DNA of 64,000 bases from Echinarachnius parma (taxonomy: Eukaryota > Echinodermata > Echinoidea > Clypeasteroida > Echinarachniidae): NCBI GenBank assembly GCA_037951105.1, contig JBAMJV010001320.1, positions 36,001 through 100,000 on the forward strand. The letters are read 5' to 3'. The notes under the pieces are model-generated. The model saw nothing but the letters and a program-made list of their open reading frames with translations. It had not been told where the DNA came from and ran no database searches. A program made the translations under genes and the position numbers. Shown here in pieces: positions 23,851 to 34,403 of this stretch. The first letter of the stretch is position 1, and each line of letters opens with the position of its first letter.

Positions 23851-24030
23851 ACCATGTATCCACTACCGTTACTTCAACTGGCGTACCACACGTGAAAGCT
23901 AGCACAATATTCATCTACCCCCTGCCCTCTGAATCATCGGATCGATATCGAAAATATTATTATTATTATTGGGAGGATCAGCGAAACTCACGGTGCTACA
24001 GTGTACCGTTTGTCCCAAACAAAATTACAA
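23851..24030 (+). pseudogene. Decayed Ig first-half exon (unit D)
   Basis: Carries the same defects as the copy at 19858: loss of the NG codons, an ATT microsatellite in place of the cysteine segment, and frame loss. The two copies with their downstream 300-400 bp are a duplication. No donor or partner exon follows. Confidence 0.75.
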
Positions 24031-24740
24031 TCGGAATCTCTGCAACGATAACTATAAAGATAGTAGATCAATCATAATTATTTTTCAGAGTATGAAACTA
24101 TAACTTATGACCTACATCTTGCAGAAAACCCTATTTGATATGCTTCACTGGTCATGGAGAATGGGGATCTTGGTAAATCATGTCAGATGTCCTTTCCCTC
24201 CAGGTTGTCTAATATTGTGTTCACGCCTTACAAATACGAAGTTGTTTATTATGTTCTCGCACAAAAATATCTTTTGAGAAGGTGAATGCTTGTTTCCTTG
24301 CATTTTCAACTAAATTAAATCATTAACTCATGGAAGACTTGATTTAAGCTCTCTTCTTTCATGGCTTACTCTTATCTTTTTTTCTGAGAGATTAATACAT
24401 ATTTCAACAACAAAACCTCACACGAGTACACACCATTGATATAAAGGTATGCACAGGATTTGAATTAATTTGTTAGTTGCCCTGACAATTGTGAGCAGAA
24501 TATTTCCATTCATATAGGTGCCAAGAGCACCCAAGTGTCAAACTTGGAAGAAACGGACCCATGACATGATTGAAAAAGATCCCCATTCTCCATGACTACT
24601 GAAGCAAATCGAATAGGGTTTTCTGCAAGATGTAGGTAATAAGTTATAGTTTCATACCCTGAACTAGCATTATGATTGATCTATTATCTTTAAAGTTATC
24701 GTTGCAGAAAGTCCGATTGTAATTTTGTTGGGACATACGG
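24000..24740. repeat. Inverted duplication around decayed Ig exon, with a CCP-like tail
   Basis: About 24010-24175 reappears inverted at about 24555-24730 (AATTACAATCGGAAT against its complement). Each copy contains CATCTTGCAG followed by a frame with ICF..HGEWGS, which looks like the end of a CCP module (C..GEW). It could be a lost second-half CCP exon. Neither copy has the closing P.C and donor in frame. Confidence 0.5.
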
Positions 24741-24879
24741 TATATATTTCACTAACGGATCTGCAAAGAAATCATTATAATTGTCCATAACAAAGATTTG
24801 GTATCTAAAAATTGCAAATTTCTATCCGTCAAAATAATTATTCCCTTGTATCTCCCCTTTCTGTTTCTTTCCAGAACAT

Positions 24880-27200
24880 GCAGAAAGATCACTGAACCCG
24901 TCTGATGTTCCATGGATTCAGTTTTTAAGTTACGTAATATACTCCGCAAAAAAAGAAACTGGACACTTGTATGAGACCAAATATTTCATATTCATTAAAG
25001 GGATAGTTGAGTATTGGTCAAACTTAACTTTAGTAACCAAAACCTGCACGATTACGATACAAACTAATAGTTATAACTTCACCATGCTCGAAAAGTATAC
25101 ACAATTACAAACGACAAAGTAAAACCCCTGTTATCATTCAAAAAGAGCCGTTACAACTCGAAGTGTCAAATTAACTCGGCGCGAAGCACTAGCGTTGTAG
25201 GTCCTAATACGGGACTGTATAGTGCAGTGTGCGGTAATACGGGACTGTAGTGCAGTCACTGTGTGCGGTAATACTATACAGTAGTACGTGTATATTATGT
25301 ATCGCAACCATAGAAGTATGACTCCAACACTGCCGTTGACGCAACTCGCAAGCCCCATTCGCATTTGTTCGCCTTTCGTTCACAGTCGCGCTAACACACG
25401 GAGAGACTGGTCCATGAGGCGCATATATCACTGATTTTTTGCGGAATGGAAGGGAAAATCATAATCTTAATCCACCCGGTAGTTGGATCACATATTGGAG
25501 AGTAAATTGCTGGTAAGTACCGTATCATATGTATAGTTTTAAGCACAATTAGCGTGCACACAAATATTTGGTTTCAGTCTTTTATTAGGAGAACATAGAA
25601 CGCTAGTGCCTCGCACTAGCGGTTCTAAAAAGTGATACCCGGGCGTCAACCACTTTTATATGATATTTTGAAAGCAAATTTCACAACAATTAGAGCATTT
25701 GAATGGAAATTATTATTATTTCCCATGTTTTTTTCGATGATCTTTCATATGGAATTGAAATCAACCAAATCCATTACAATCGATGTTGGGGGGGCACTTT
25801 GGAAATTACCAAAACTCAACTTGGCCTTTAAGGATAAAATATATGATATTGATATCAAATTAAAGATAAAATGACCCTCTTCAATATTGGCATGAAAGTC
25901 AGATGAAATCATTCATGCATGACTTGTCACGGTCAATTAACCACACCAAGGTCTGTTTTCAAAAATAGCAAAAATGGAACATCCACTCAACCATATAAAT
26001 GTTGATAAGCATAATCTAAAATGCTATATTCATGACATGGCTTATTTTTTCATCACAAATTTGACCTTTTCTATCTTCATCTCAATAAAAAGTATAAATG
26101 AAGACAAATTGTGAACGTTATAGGTTTTATTTTCATCCAAAAGTAACAAAATGGGGAATTCTATGGCAAAGGTTTATTAGTCGAAACTACAGTTTGTGCT
26201 CTTATTTCAGCATGAAAAATGGTATAAATTCTTCTCAAGAATTCTACCGTATATTTTAATCCAAAGATCTTCAAAAGCTGATGTCCCTCTTGGTCAAACA
26301 GTTGGGCAGTCTTTAACATGACATTTCCCTAGGTAACTATGGTTAAAATTGCAGGGTACACTTGAAACAGACAAGCTTCATGCCTCTAATACAGACCAGT
26401 ATGATGATGCTCTCATAACCTGGCCCTGTTTTATTGACAAATTTGAATTTTCAGAGTTTGTTCATAGCAATAAGTTGAATAATTTCATAATTTACTTGCC
26501 CTGCACATCTTCTTTTGAGTGAAACGCTTACTATCATTTCAGTCGAATGGTGTGTTCCTCCATTGTTTTTGCTATTTTTGAAAACAGACCTTGCTATTGT
26601 TAATTGACCATGGCATTTCATGCATGAACGATTGCACATTTAATTTATACCCTGCATGTAGAGGACTAAATTCCCTTTAATTTGATATATGATAATGTAC
26701 ACTTTATCATACATTAATATGAAATATTTCAACTTATACAAGTGTCCAGTTTCTTTTTTTGCGGAGTATACATATCGCCAACGAGACTGCACATACAGTA
26801 AACAGTTTGTTATATTCAAACTCAACTTTATACCGATCAAAATGCCGATTTATATCAACTCACCTTCTTGAATTGCAAACGGAGCATAAAGCCCGCGTGA
26901 TATCCCCACCAACTCTGTTTAGACGTAAAATTCTGTAGTTCATCAACTGCTCTACCGATGGTGACATCGGAGAAGGTCGGCGCCATTTTCCCGATATGTC
27001 ACTTATCAGGGTCTCACCTCTATACCGGTCCATTACAGTGACCGAACAAGCTTCTGTGTGTTTTGTTTTCTTCCCAGATATTTCAAGGAACCCAGGTAAT
27101 CTCTTTTCGACTCCGTCTCGAATTCGCGCACTGCAGTTGATCAATGGTTCTGCGGTGCACGACATCAGTGACATGGACGAGGCCAATTTATTCGATATCA
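24880..27200 (+). pseudogene. Truncated CCP half-exons (alpha, beta, gamma) upstream of CCP exon E
   Basis: Alpha starts at about 24880 (AACATGCAGAAAGATCACTG) and is cut by a TIR element at 24938; its tail CGCCAACGAGACTGC resumes at about 26775. Beta lies at about 26880-27000 (GAGCATAAAGCCCGCGTGAT) and gamma at about 27079-27200 (TTCGACTCCGTCTCGAATTC, with FINGSAVHDI-like coding). All lack the second CCP half. Confidence 0.7.
24938..26770. mobile_element. TIR element, TACTCCGC family, with internal insertion
   Basis: Starts TATACTCCGCAAAAAAAGAA and ends TTCTTTTTTTGCGGAGTATA, with ACTGGACAC/GTGTCCAGT just inside. Its outer 0.9 kb matches the 21139-22130 element. The extra central DNA begins at 24995 with a TTAA AGGGATAG MITE end, then unrelated sequence to about 25770, including TAATACGGGACTGTA repeats near 25205-25270. 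It interrupts a CCP alpha half-exon. Confidence 0.78.
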
Positions 27201-27269
27201 CGTATCAGATCTCAACTTTATACCAGAACATTACCGAAAACATACACATTGTTTTCTTTTTTTCCACAG

Positions 27270-27497
27270 AGAGACCACGTCACCCGTGTGATGTCCCGCT
27301 CACTACATTTGGGAGTTACGTGCTGCAGTTCATCAATGGTTCTGCGGTGCGTGGCATCAGTGACTATAACGAGGAAACTTTGCCTGATGGCACGTGGCTG
27401 GTTGCACGGTGCGATGACCCGGGAAGGTACCGACTGGTCGGGGAGTCTAGAAGGCTATGCACAGAGGGGGAGTGGTCTGCTCCAGACCCTATCTGTG
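27270..27497 (+). CDS. CCP exon E (subtype 1)
   Basis: Phase 1-1 exon of 228 bp, acceptor TCCACAG at 27269 and donor GTAATT at 27498. It starts ERPRHPCDVPLTTFGS (subtype 1). It has the four CCP cysteines, NGS sequon, DGTWLVARCDDP and GEWSAPDPICG, where the last loop has PIC in place of PTC. It also has NEETL in place of the usual acidic DGATL loop. It is followed by the best-preserved unit palindrome and a decayed Ig first-half exon. All CCP framework positions are kept, so it is likely functional. Confidence 0.87.
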
Positions 27498-27748
27498 GTA
27501 ATTATTGGCGCAATGTCCATGCATTGTCATCTTTAGTATTGGCTTTTGGATTAATTTATGATAATGACCCGAATTCCCATCAGTGGCGCAGTTTTAGTCC
27601 GGGCTATGAGGAAAACATACATTATACAAGAAACCGGTAAAAAAGTTCCACACCTGTTAAATTTCACTAGCCCCTTGACGTTTCTATTCATTATCCAATT
27701 AATCCCTCTCATTATGCTGACTATATATGCATCAGGACAAAGGGTGGC

Positions 27749-27839
27749 TTGACATTCTATTCATAGCATAACCGGTCACCAGTAATACTACGTCCTGGAC
27801 GATCCAGAACGTAGTATTACTGGTGCACTGGAATATCAA
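27749..27839. repeat. Unit palindrome (unit E, best preserved)
   Basis: TTGACATTC at the start and GAATATCAA at the end. The centre ACCAGTAATACTACGTCC / GAACGTAGTATTACTGGT is almost perfectly self-complementary around TGGACGATCCA. It is probably an old MITE carried along by every exon duplication. Confidence 0.85.
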
Positions 27840-28342
27840 GAGTTCGTTTGGATGCCTTTGCATATGGATTTGCATGGCTAATGACAAATAAGGGCTAGTC
27901 ACATTTTAAAGGTGCGACATGATTTAATTAGTACTGGTAATGTCTGTCTCTTAGCCTAAAGTAAAACTGAGCAAGAGATCACACTGATAATAATTTGGGC
28001 CACTCGTTTGAATTTAGGTGGTAGGATTCTCGATTAACTCTTACGTTTATCGTGAAAAGAGATGGATTTCGCGAAGCCAATTTATTGATTAACCTTTAAA
28101 CAATTAAACTAGGCAATTAATTTAATGTGCTCTATCCGAAGAACACATTTACCATCTCGTACTGGAAAATAAGTTTATAAATTGTGAAGTGAAAATCGAG
28201 CCCATAATCTTGACGAATAGTACAAGTTAGAAAACTACTGACTAGTTATATTTGATACAATCTAGTCTCGTATTAATGTATACAGATCAATGTCAGCGCT
28301 ATTTGTATCTTTACAATTGCGATCATAATTATTTTCATTTAG

Positions 28343-28520
28343 ACCATGTATCCACCACCGTTGCTTCAACTGGCGTACCACACGTGAAAGCTAGCAATGG
28401 CACAATATTCATCTACCCCCGGCCCTCTGACATGTCTGAAGCATCGGATCGATATTAGTGCATCAGTATGCCAACCCGAGGGTAGATTCGGAGGATCAGC
28501 GAAACTCACGGTGCCACAGT
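28343..28520 (+). pseudogene. Decayed Ig first-half exon (unit E)
   Basis: Keeps the acceptor and STTVASTGVPHVKASNGT plus FIYPRPS, closer to the intact copies than the 19858 and 23851 copies. It ends in a stop (GATATTAG, near 28453-28458) before the cysteine segment. Its AKLTV segment runs straight into a CCP alpha fragment (CGCCAACGGATTTGC), so the donor is gone. Confidence 0.78.
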
Positions 28521-28524
28521 GCAC

Positions 28525-29180
28525 ATATTTCGCCAACGGATTTGCAAAGAAATCAATATAATTTTTCATAACAAAGAATTGTTTTCATAACAAAGATTTG
28601 GTATCTACCAAATGCAAATTCATGTCCGTCAGAAGAACTATTTAATCTCATCTCTCCGTGCCGATTTATTTTTCTCAGAACATGCAGAAATAGCACTGAA
28701 CCGTTGTAATGTTCCATGGATTTAGTTTGAAAGTTTATGTGCTACATTTTGTCAATGGATCAGCAAAGAAATCATTATAAAATAAGGGTCAAATATTTTG
28801 TTTGTATAAATAACTCAACCTTCTACCTATAAATATGACGATTTTATATCAACTCTCCCATTTTGTTTTCCATACGGATCATAAAGCCAGGGATGTCCAA
28901 CCGACTCCGTTTGAAGGTCGCATGATAGAGCTCATCAACGGCTCTACGCGGTGGGTGATATCGAAGAATATTTCGGCCCCACTTTTCCCGATATGACACA
29001 TGCCAAGGTCTCATCATTTTACCATTCTATTACACTGACCACAACAATACATTTGTATTTCTCTTCCAAGAGAGAGCACGGAACCCATCCGATGTCTCAT
29101 TAACTACATTAGGAAGTCACGAGCTGTCAGCTCTTCAACGGATCTGCATTTAATATGACAGCGCCTCTTTGCCCGATTAC
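28525..29180 (+). pseudogene. Truncated CCP half-exons (alpha, beta, gamma) upstream of CCP exon F
   Basis: Alpha pieces at about 28525-28560 and 28678-28780 (AACATGCAGAAATAGCACTG), beta at about 28870-28990 and gamma at about 29072-29180. Beta and gamma are near copies of those upstream of exon D. Confidence 0.72.
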
Positions 29181-29265
29181 ACGTGTAAAGTCGTGTAAGG
29201 GTCCCGCCTATAAACAGGCCCATTGCAATGATCATACAAATCTGTAATTGTTTGTATGTTTTCAG

Positions 29266-29490
29266 ATGCACGGATCCCTTGCGATGTCCAAGTGACTCCT
29301 CCTGGAAGTCACGTGCTGCATTTCATCAATGGTTCTGCGGTGCGCGACGTCAGTGATTACGAAGAATCCATTTTGCCCGATGGCACGTGGCTGGTGGCAC
29401 GGTGCGATGATCCGGGGAGGTACCGACTGGTCGGGGAGTCTAGGAGGCTATGCACAGAGGGGGAGTGGTCTGCGCCAGAACCTACCTGTG
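29266..29490 (+). CDS. CCP exon F (subtype 2)
   Basis: Phase 1-1 exon of 225 bp, acceptor TTTTCAG at 29265 and donor GTAATT at 29491. It starts DARIPCDVQVTPPGS and carries the four CCP cysteines, the sequon in FINGSAV, and GEWSAPEPTCG. It is nearly identical to exon D and lies in the same duplicated block. In the predicted transcript it is the last A-F type CCP and is spliced in phase 1 to the intact Ig first-half exon at 32054. Confidence 0.88.
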
Positions 29491-29617
29491 GTAATTATTG
29501 GAAGAATGTTCATGCATTGTATTTGTTGCATTGTATCGTAAGTATTTGGGTCTGGAGTAACTTATGATAAAAGTCCGAATTCTCATCAGTAGCACAACTA
29601 ATTAGTCCGGGCTAAAA

Positions 29618-30615
29618 TATACTCCGCACAAAAAGAAACAGGACACTTATTTAAGACAACATATCTCATATTTTTTAACGATAAAATATATGTTATCGTA
29701 TATCAAATTAAAGATAAAACTACCCTCTTCGATATTAGCATAGAATCCAGGAAAAATCATTCATGCATGACTTGTCACGGTCAATTAACCACCGCAAGGT
29801 CTGTTTTCAAAAATAGCAAGAATGGAACATCCATTCAACCATTTAAATGTTGACAAGCATGATATAAACGCTATATTCATGACAAGGCATAATTATTTAA
29901 TTACAAATGTGATCTTTTTTAGTTTCATCTCAATAGAAAAAGTGTAAATGAAGACATATTGTGAACGTTGTAGGTTTTATTTTTATCTAAATGTAACACA
30001 GTGGGGAATTCTATGGCTACGGTTTATTCGTCGAAACTACAGTTTATTGTGCCGTTATTTCAGCATGAAACTTGGTATAAATTCTTCTCAAGAATTCTAC
30101 CGTAGTCCAAAGATCTTCAAAATCTGATGTCACCCTTGGTCAACCATTTGGGCAGTCTCTAACATGTCACTTCTCTCTGTAAATATGGTTGAAATTGCAA
30201 GAGACACATGAAACAAACAAGCTTTGTGCCTCAAAAACAGACCAATATGTTGATGTTCTCATAACTTGGCCCTGTTTTATTGGAAAATGTGTATTTTTGG
30301 AGTTTGTTCATGACAATAAGGTTGAATGGTGTCATAAAAGACTTGCCCCGCACATCTTGTTTCAAGCAAGACGCTTACTCATTGAAGTCGAATGGTGCGG
30401 TCATCCATTGTTTTGGCTATTTTTGAAAACAGACCTTACTATTGTTAATTGATCATGGCATTTTCTGCACGAACGATTACATTTTTAATTTATATTCTGC
30501 CAGTAGATAACTAAATTTCCTTTAATTTGATATATGATAATGTACACTCTGTCGTACATAAATATTAAATAATTCACCTTAAACAAGTGTCCTGTTTCTT
30601 TTTTTGTGGAGTATA
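29618..30615. mobile_element. TIR element, TACTCCGC family (copy in unit F)
   Basis: Starts TATACTCCGCACAAAAAGAA and ends TTTTTGTGGAGTATA. It corresponds base for base, with few differences, to the 21139-22130 element. Non-coding. Confidence 0.8.
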
Positions 30616-30772
30616 CATACATTATACAAGTAACCGGTTAAGCCGTTCCAAAACATTGACATTTCTATCAATGGTTCGTATGTGCCACCGGATATATTCT
30701 TATTGTTCCTGTCCGTTATCCAATCAATCCCTATCTGACTATAGTTATGCTTAGGCGTCATGTTTATGGTCG

Positions 30773-30876
30773 CCTGACATTCCAGTAAATACAACCGGTC
30801 ACCAGTAATATTACCTCTGGATTATCCAGGACCCAGTGTTTTTGGTGATCGGTTATACTGGGTGGTATCATTCAAG
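30773..30876. repeat. Unit palindrome (unit F)
   Basis: Matches the copy at 23412-23515, with TGACATTCCAGTAAATAC and GGTGATCGGTTATACTGG arms. Confidence 0.75.
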
Positions 30877-31384
30877 AGACATTTTGTCCATATACCTTTG
30901 CAGAATGATTTCCACTAATAATGAATATAACGGCTAGTAAAATTTAACCAGTGCGACATGCCTGAGATGACAAGTTACTGATTATTTCTTACATTTTAGC
31001 CGGGACTAAAGTTCTGCCAATTATGAGAATTTGGGCAAAAAGTTATAGTTAACACACTGTTAAATGTAGGTTTAAAATTCTAACCTTAATTGTGCAAAAT
31101 GCTGCTACAATAGTAGCACATTTAACCACATTAAGGCCGGGGTCATTGTGCCTATTGTGCTCCGCGATGTTTTCGAATGCTCGAGAGCGCGTAAAGATGA
31201 AGTCCAGCTGCATGGTGACTTTTTTTTCTCGAAATTCGGACCTCCCGTTACATAGTCACTTGACCATGTCAGCCCCGAAATCGCTAATGTTCGTGTTTGG
31301 CCTGGTGTACAAAACAAATATAATTAATATCAGTTTTCCTAAAAAGAGGTAAAACATTGGTTATTTGTTCTTGTTTACATTTAA

Positions 31385-31446
31385 GGAGTGTGTGTGTGTG
31401 TGTTTTTTTGGTGTTTTTTTTTTTTGGGGGGGGGGGGGGGGGCGGG
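31385..31446. repeat. GT / poly-T / poly-G tract
   Basis: A GTGTGT run, then about 11 T and a run of G with a single C. Low-complexity DNA between unit F and the intact Ig exon. Confidence 0.8.
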
Positions 31447-32053
31447 GCAAATAGTTATATCATAGTTAGAAATAAAATGAAACAACAATACAATGATATA
31501 CTGTTTAAAAAACAAATACATACATAAATTATCGAAACAATAGAAAAGATAAGGAATAACCTGGCTCTTCCAAATTTGTGTATTGTATTATTATTCCAAA
31601 TGGTCTTGCGAACATATGTAGTGAAATCCGATGTTTGATTATGAAGAATATATGATTCATGGGTAGAAATATGAATGTTATTACCTTATTTGCAATAATT
31701 ACCGTAAATATGCAAATTATTTAATGATCAAAAATACCCATTTTATTTTATCCACTCGTGACATGTGTGCAACTTTTTGCGGCGATCGGCCGTTTCACGG
31801 CCGAGATCGTAGGGGTGGGGCCATACTGCCCCCACCCCCCACCCCGGCCGTAGAACGACCTAAAATAGCCCTTCCTTTTTAGGGTTACGGGTGCAGTTTT
31901 GCACAAAAAAGTTGGGTTTTCACTTTACAATGCCTATTGGGCTCAATTCAATTCAAATTTAATTATACAGATGTACGTCTACTATGTGCGATTGCTAGCA
32001 TTATTATTGTGAATAATAAGTATTAATGCATCATAATTATTTACCCCTTGTAG

Positions 32054-32238
32054 TCAGTGTATCTACTACCATTACTTACGATGGCGTACCACACGTATTA
32101 GCGAGCAATGGCACAATAATCATCTACCCACGGCCCCGGCACGCAGCACTTCGGCATCAGACAATCACATGTGAACTTGGGAGTGACATACGAGGATCAG
32201 CGAAACTTACAGTGCCACATAATGTTAGCCATGTCAGG
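32054..32238 (+). CDS. Ig-like domain 2, first-half exon
   Basis: Acceptor CTTGTAG at 32053, donor GTAATT at 32239, 185 bp, phase 1 in and phase 0 out, the same length and phases as 10896-11080. It encodes STTITYDGVPHVLASNGT, then IIYPRPRHAALRHQ, TITCELGSD and GSAKLTVPHNVSHVR. The Cys in TITC is the B-strand cysteine, and NGT and NVS are sequons. It is the only intact copy among the four Ig first-half exons lying downstream of exon C. Its partner is 43045-43210, 10.8 kb away. Family assignment is Ig-like; the subtype is not resolved. Confidence 0.85.
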
Positions 32239-32282
32239 GTAATTATTTTTTCAAATGCACATATTTATTTGTTATCTCGTAT

Positions 32283-32630
32283 TATTATACAAATAGTGCT
32301 TGGTTTGGGATTAAGTATACCAACATACACCGATACATTTTTAATTTATCGGGAGCCTTTATATTATCGAGGCCGTAGGCCGTGTGCAATACACGAGTAA
32401 AATTCAAAATCAAGAGGTGTGGAATATTCAACGACATGAAGGTTGTTATACCCGTGTGTCTTAAAAAAAAACTATACACTTTTGAAATGGCTGCCGAATA
32501 AAAAATCACCCTTAATTCTCAAAAACATCCTCTGAATTTTACTCGTGTATTGCACACGGCCTACGGCCTCGATAATATAAAGGCTCCCGATAAATTAAAA
32601 ATGTATCGGTGTATATTTTGTAAGCTCCAA
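32283..32630. repeat. Inverted repeat with GAGGCCGTAGGCCGTGTGCA arms
   Basis: The arm at about 32325-32403 (TTATCGGGAGCC, GAGGCCGTAGGCCGTGTGCA) is inverted at about 32535-32615. A second inverted pair (GTGTGTC...ACTATACACTTTTGAAATGG) links 32452-32495 with 32818-32867, so two hairpins interlock. A third, direct, diverged copy lies at 33095-33245. Confidence 0.8.
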
Positions 32631-33094
32631 AGGACTTACCTCTCACAAATTGGAAGGCTAATTCCTGCCGCAACCTAATTTTCACACCCTTTACAAAAGT
32701 GAGCAGTGCTCATCCAAGCATGAATTATTTTCGGACTTGTTGGAGTCATATGAAAGTTGAGTCCATAAGCTATCCATACACTATAAACCTTTTCCCCCAG
32801 AATCATATATTTTTATTCAGGCAGCCATTTCAAAAGTGTATAGTTTTTTTTGAGACACACGGTATAAGAGGATGTTTTGAGAACCGAGCTGATTTTAGGA
32901 ATTGATGACCCATTGTGAGACTTCGATTAGTGAATATTCCCTCCATTCATCTTGTGATCTTGTTCAAGCGCCAGCGCGCGGTTAAAAATACCATGCCATC
33001 ATGTGAATGGCTCCTATCTTCCGGCCCTGTATATGGGATGTTTGTTCACACTTCCCATTCAATAAACACTGTTCTATTGCACGTAACGTGTACT

Positions 33095-33245
33095 ATTATA
33101 CAAATAGTGTAGGGTTTGGAGTTGAATATACCAGAATAGACACCGATACATTTTGAATTTCTCGAGTGCATTTACATATTTGCATCGAGGCCGCAGGCCG
33201 AGTGCAATATATTTGCACGAGTGAATTTAAAAATGTAGAGGTGTG
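33095..33245 (+). repeat. Diverged copy of the GAGGCCG repeat
   Basis: ATTATACAAATAGTG, CACCGATACATTTT and GAGGCCGCAGGCCGAGTGCA follow in the same order as at 32283-32403. Confidence 0.7.
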
Positions 33246-33378
33246 TATTGGTGAAATATTTAACGACAAGAAGCATGTACTATTTGTTATATAAGATGAT
33301 TATTTGAGGTACTGATTTTGTTATCACATTTGATAAACCCAAATTGACCTTGCTTACACTATGAGTGTTCCCTCCAAA

Positions 33379-33406
<28 letters not shown>
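33379..33406. repeat. Poly-G run
   Basis: About 26 consecutive G. Low complexity. Confidence 0.9.
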
Positions 33407-33409
<3 letters not shown>

Positions 33410-33956
33410 TGCATAGACGTATGTGCAAACGAGGGTGTCAAATTTGAAGCGATTTATTTAGGTCTTGAATATTCATGAGCTGTTCGCTTGCCCTCCCTCA
33501 TATCTCTTAACCTGTTAATCCAACATTTTTTGTAGGGAAGAGCGAAAGTTCATCGGCACTATGCGCAGAAGAATACATTTTGATGAATATTCATAAAGAA
33601 TTTCGTCATGAAAATACCAACGAATTGGCTCCGCTAGGAACGAATTGGCTCCGCTAGGGGCAACACTCCGGCAAGAGTTAGCCCATAAAGTCACAATTAG
33701 TAAATGTCCAAGTAAGTATTTAACAATTTAGCAGGTTAGTTATCCACACTCGTCATCAGCAGCCAGGGGTGTGGTTGATAATAAAAAGTATAGAAGAAAA
33801 ATTGTTTCTGAAGCAGATGTAAGCGAATTTACCTTATTAGTCAAGTTTTACCATGCTTAATGTCTATGAAATTATCAGTAATGAATAATAAGTATCGATA
33901 ATATAGCGAAGTATCGCAAATCAGCTGGTCCACACGAATTAATAGTGCGACAGTAC

Positions 33957-34403
33957 AACCAAAGATGGTAGAGCGCTTTAGGTACGAACTGGGCCGGAAA
34001 CGGCCGCCATGTTGGTGAGCAAGATAACCCCCTCGCGCGTACGTACGTACGTGCCGCGTGCATTATCCTATTGTAAATACCGCGTAGCACTGTCGTTGAA
34101 AAAGAAATAGATAATAAAATTATGTGCATGCAGTTTCTTTTCTGAGTTACCTTTCTTTGACTTTTGGGAATTTTAGAAAGAGAGATCAGGCTCTTGCTTT
34201 GACGATTTGTACAATTTATTGCTGAGCAATGGGCTGATGAACGAGACTTCGACGCCATAGTGCAATACAACACTAGCTGTGTACTTCCGGGTCGGGACTT
34301 GCTCACTAACATGGGGCGGCGGTCGGATGCCCCATTTGCGTACATCACGAATTACGAGAGTAAGCCATCTTGCGCCTACGGCGCTCTACCATCTTTGGTA
34401 CAA
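33957..34403. mobile_element. TIR element carrying a THAP-like exon
   Basis: The left end ACCAAAGATGGTAGAGCGC at about 33957 is mirrored by GCGCTCTACCATCTTTGGT ending at about 34403. Further inside, CCATGTTGGTGAGCAAG pairs with the CTCACTAACATGG region. The interior contains the minus-strand THAP-like exon at 34151-34258. Short length and a single exon suggest a deletion derivative of a P-element-like transposon, or a duplicated promoter region of a THAP gene. Confidence 0.65.
34151..34258 (-). CDS. THAP zinc-finger domain, N-terminal exon (orphan or transposase remnant)
   Basis: On the minus strand an ATG at 34258 opens 36 codons ending exactly at a consensus donor (AAAG then GTAACT, at 34150). 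The product reads MASKSRSSAHCSAINCTNRQ and continues with SLISLSKIPKSQRK. This matches the start of a THAP domain: C-x4-C near the N-terminus, then a basic patch and an I-P-K close to the usual F-P position. The rest of the domain (C-x2-H) should be in a further exon to the left, which I could not find. THAP domains bind DNA and occur in P-element transposases and host THAP proteins. The exon sits between inverted repeats, so a transposon origin is preferred. It is antisense to the main gene's intron. Confidence 0.6.

Larger units (their letters stand above)
28857..31182. repeat. Segmental duplication, copy 2 (contains CCP exon F)
   Basis: Counterpart of 20378-23816, without the MITE and the minisatellite block. 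It ends at about 31182 after GATGTTTTCGAATGC, where the two loci diverge: a decayed Ig exon follows in copy 1, unrelated sequence here. Confidence 0.85.

Noticed and set aside
23733..24077. Frame with QNAATRVAYLTTLRPG reminiscent of LINE RT thumb words
   Set aside because: Only a few matching residues; the rest of the frame is the decayed Ig exon, and no other RT motif is nearby.
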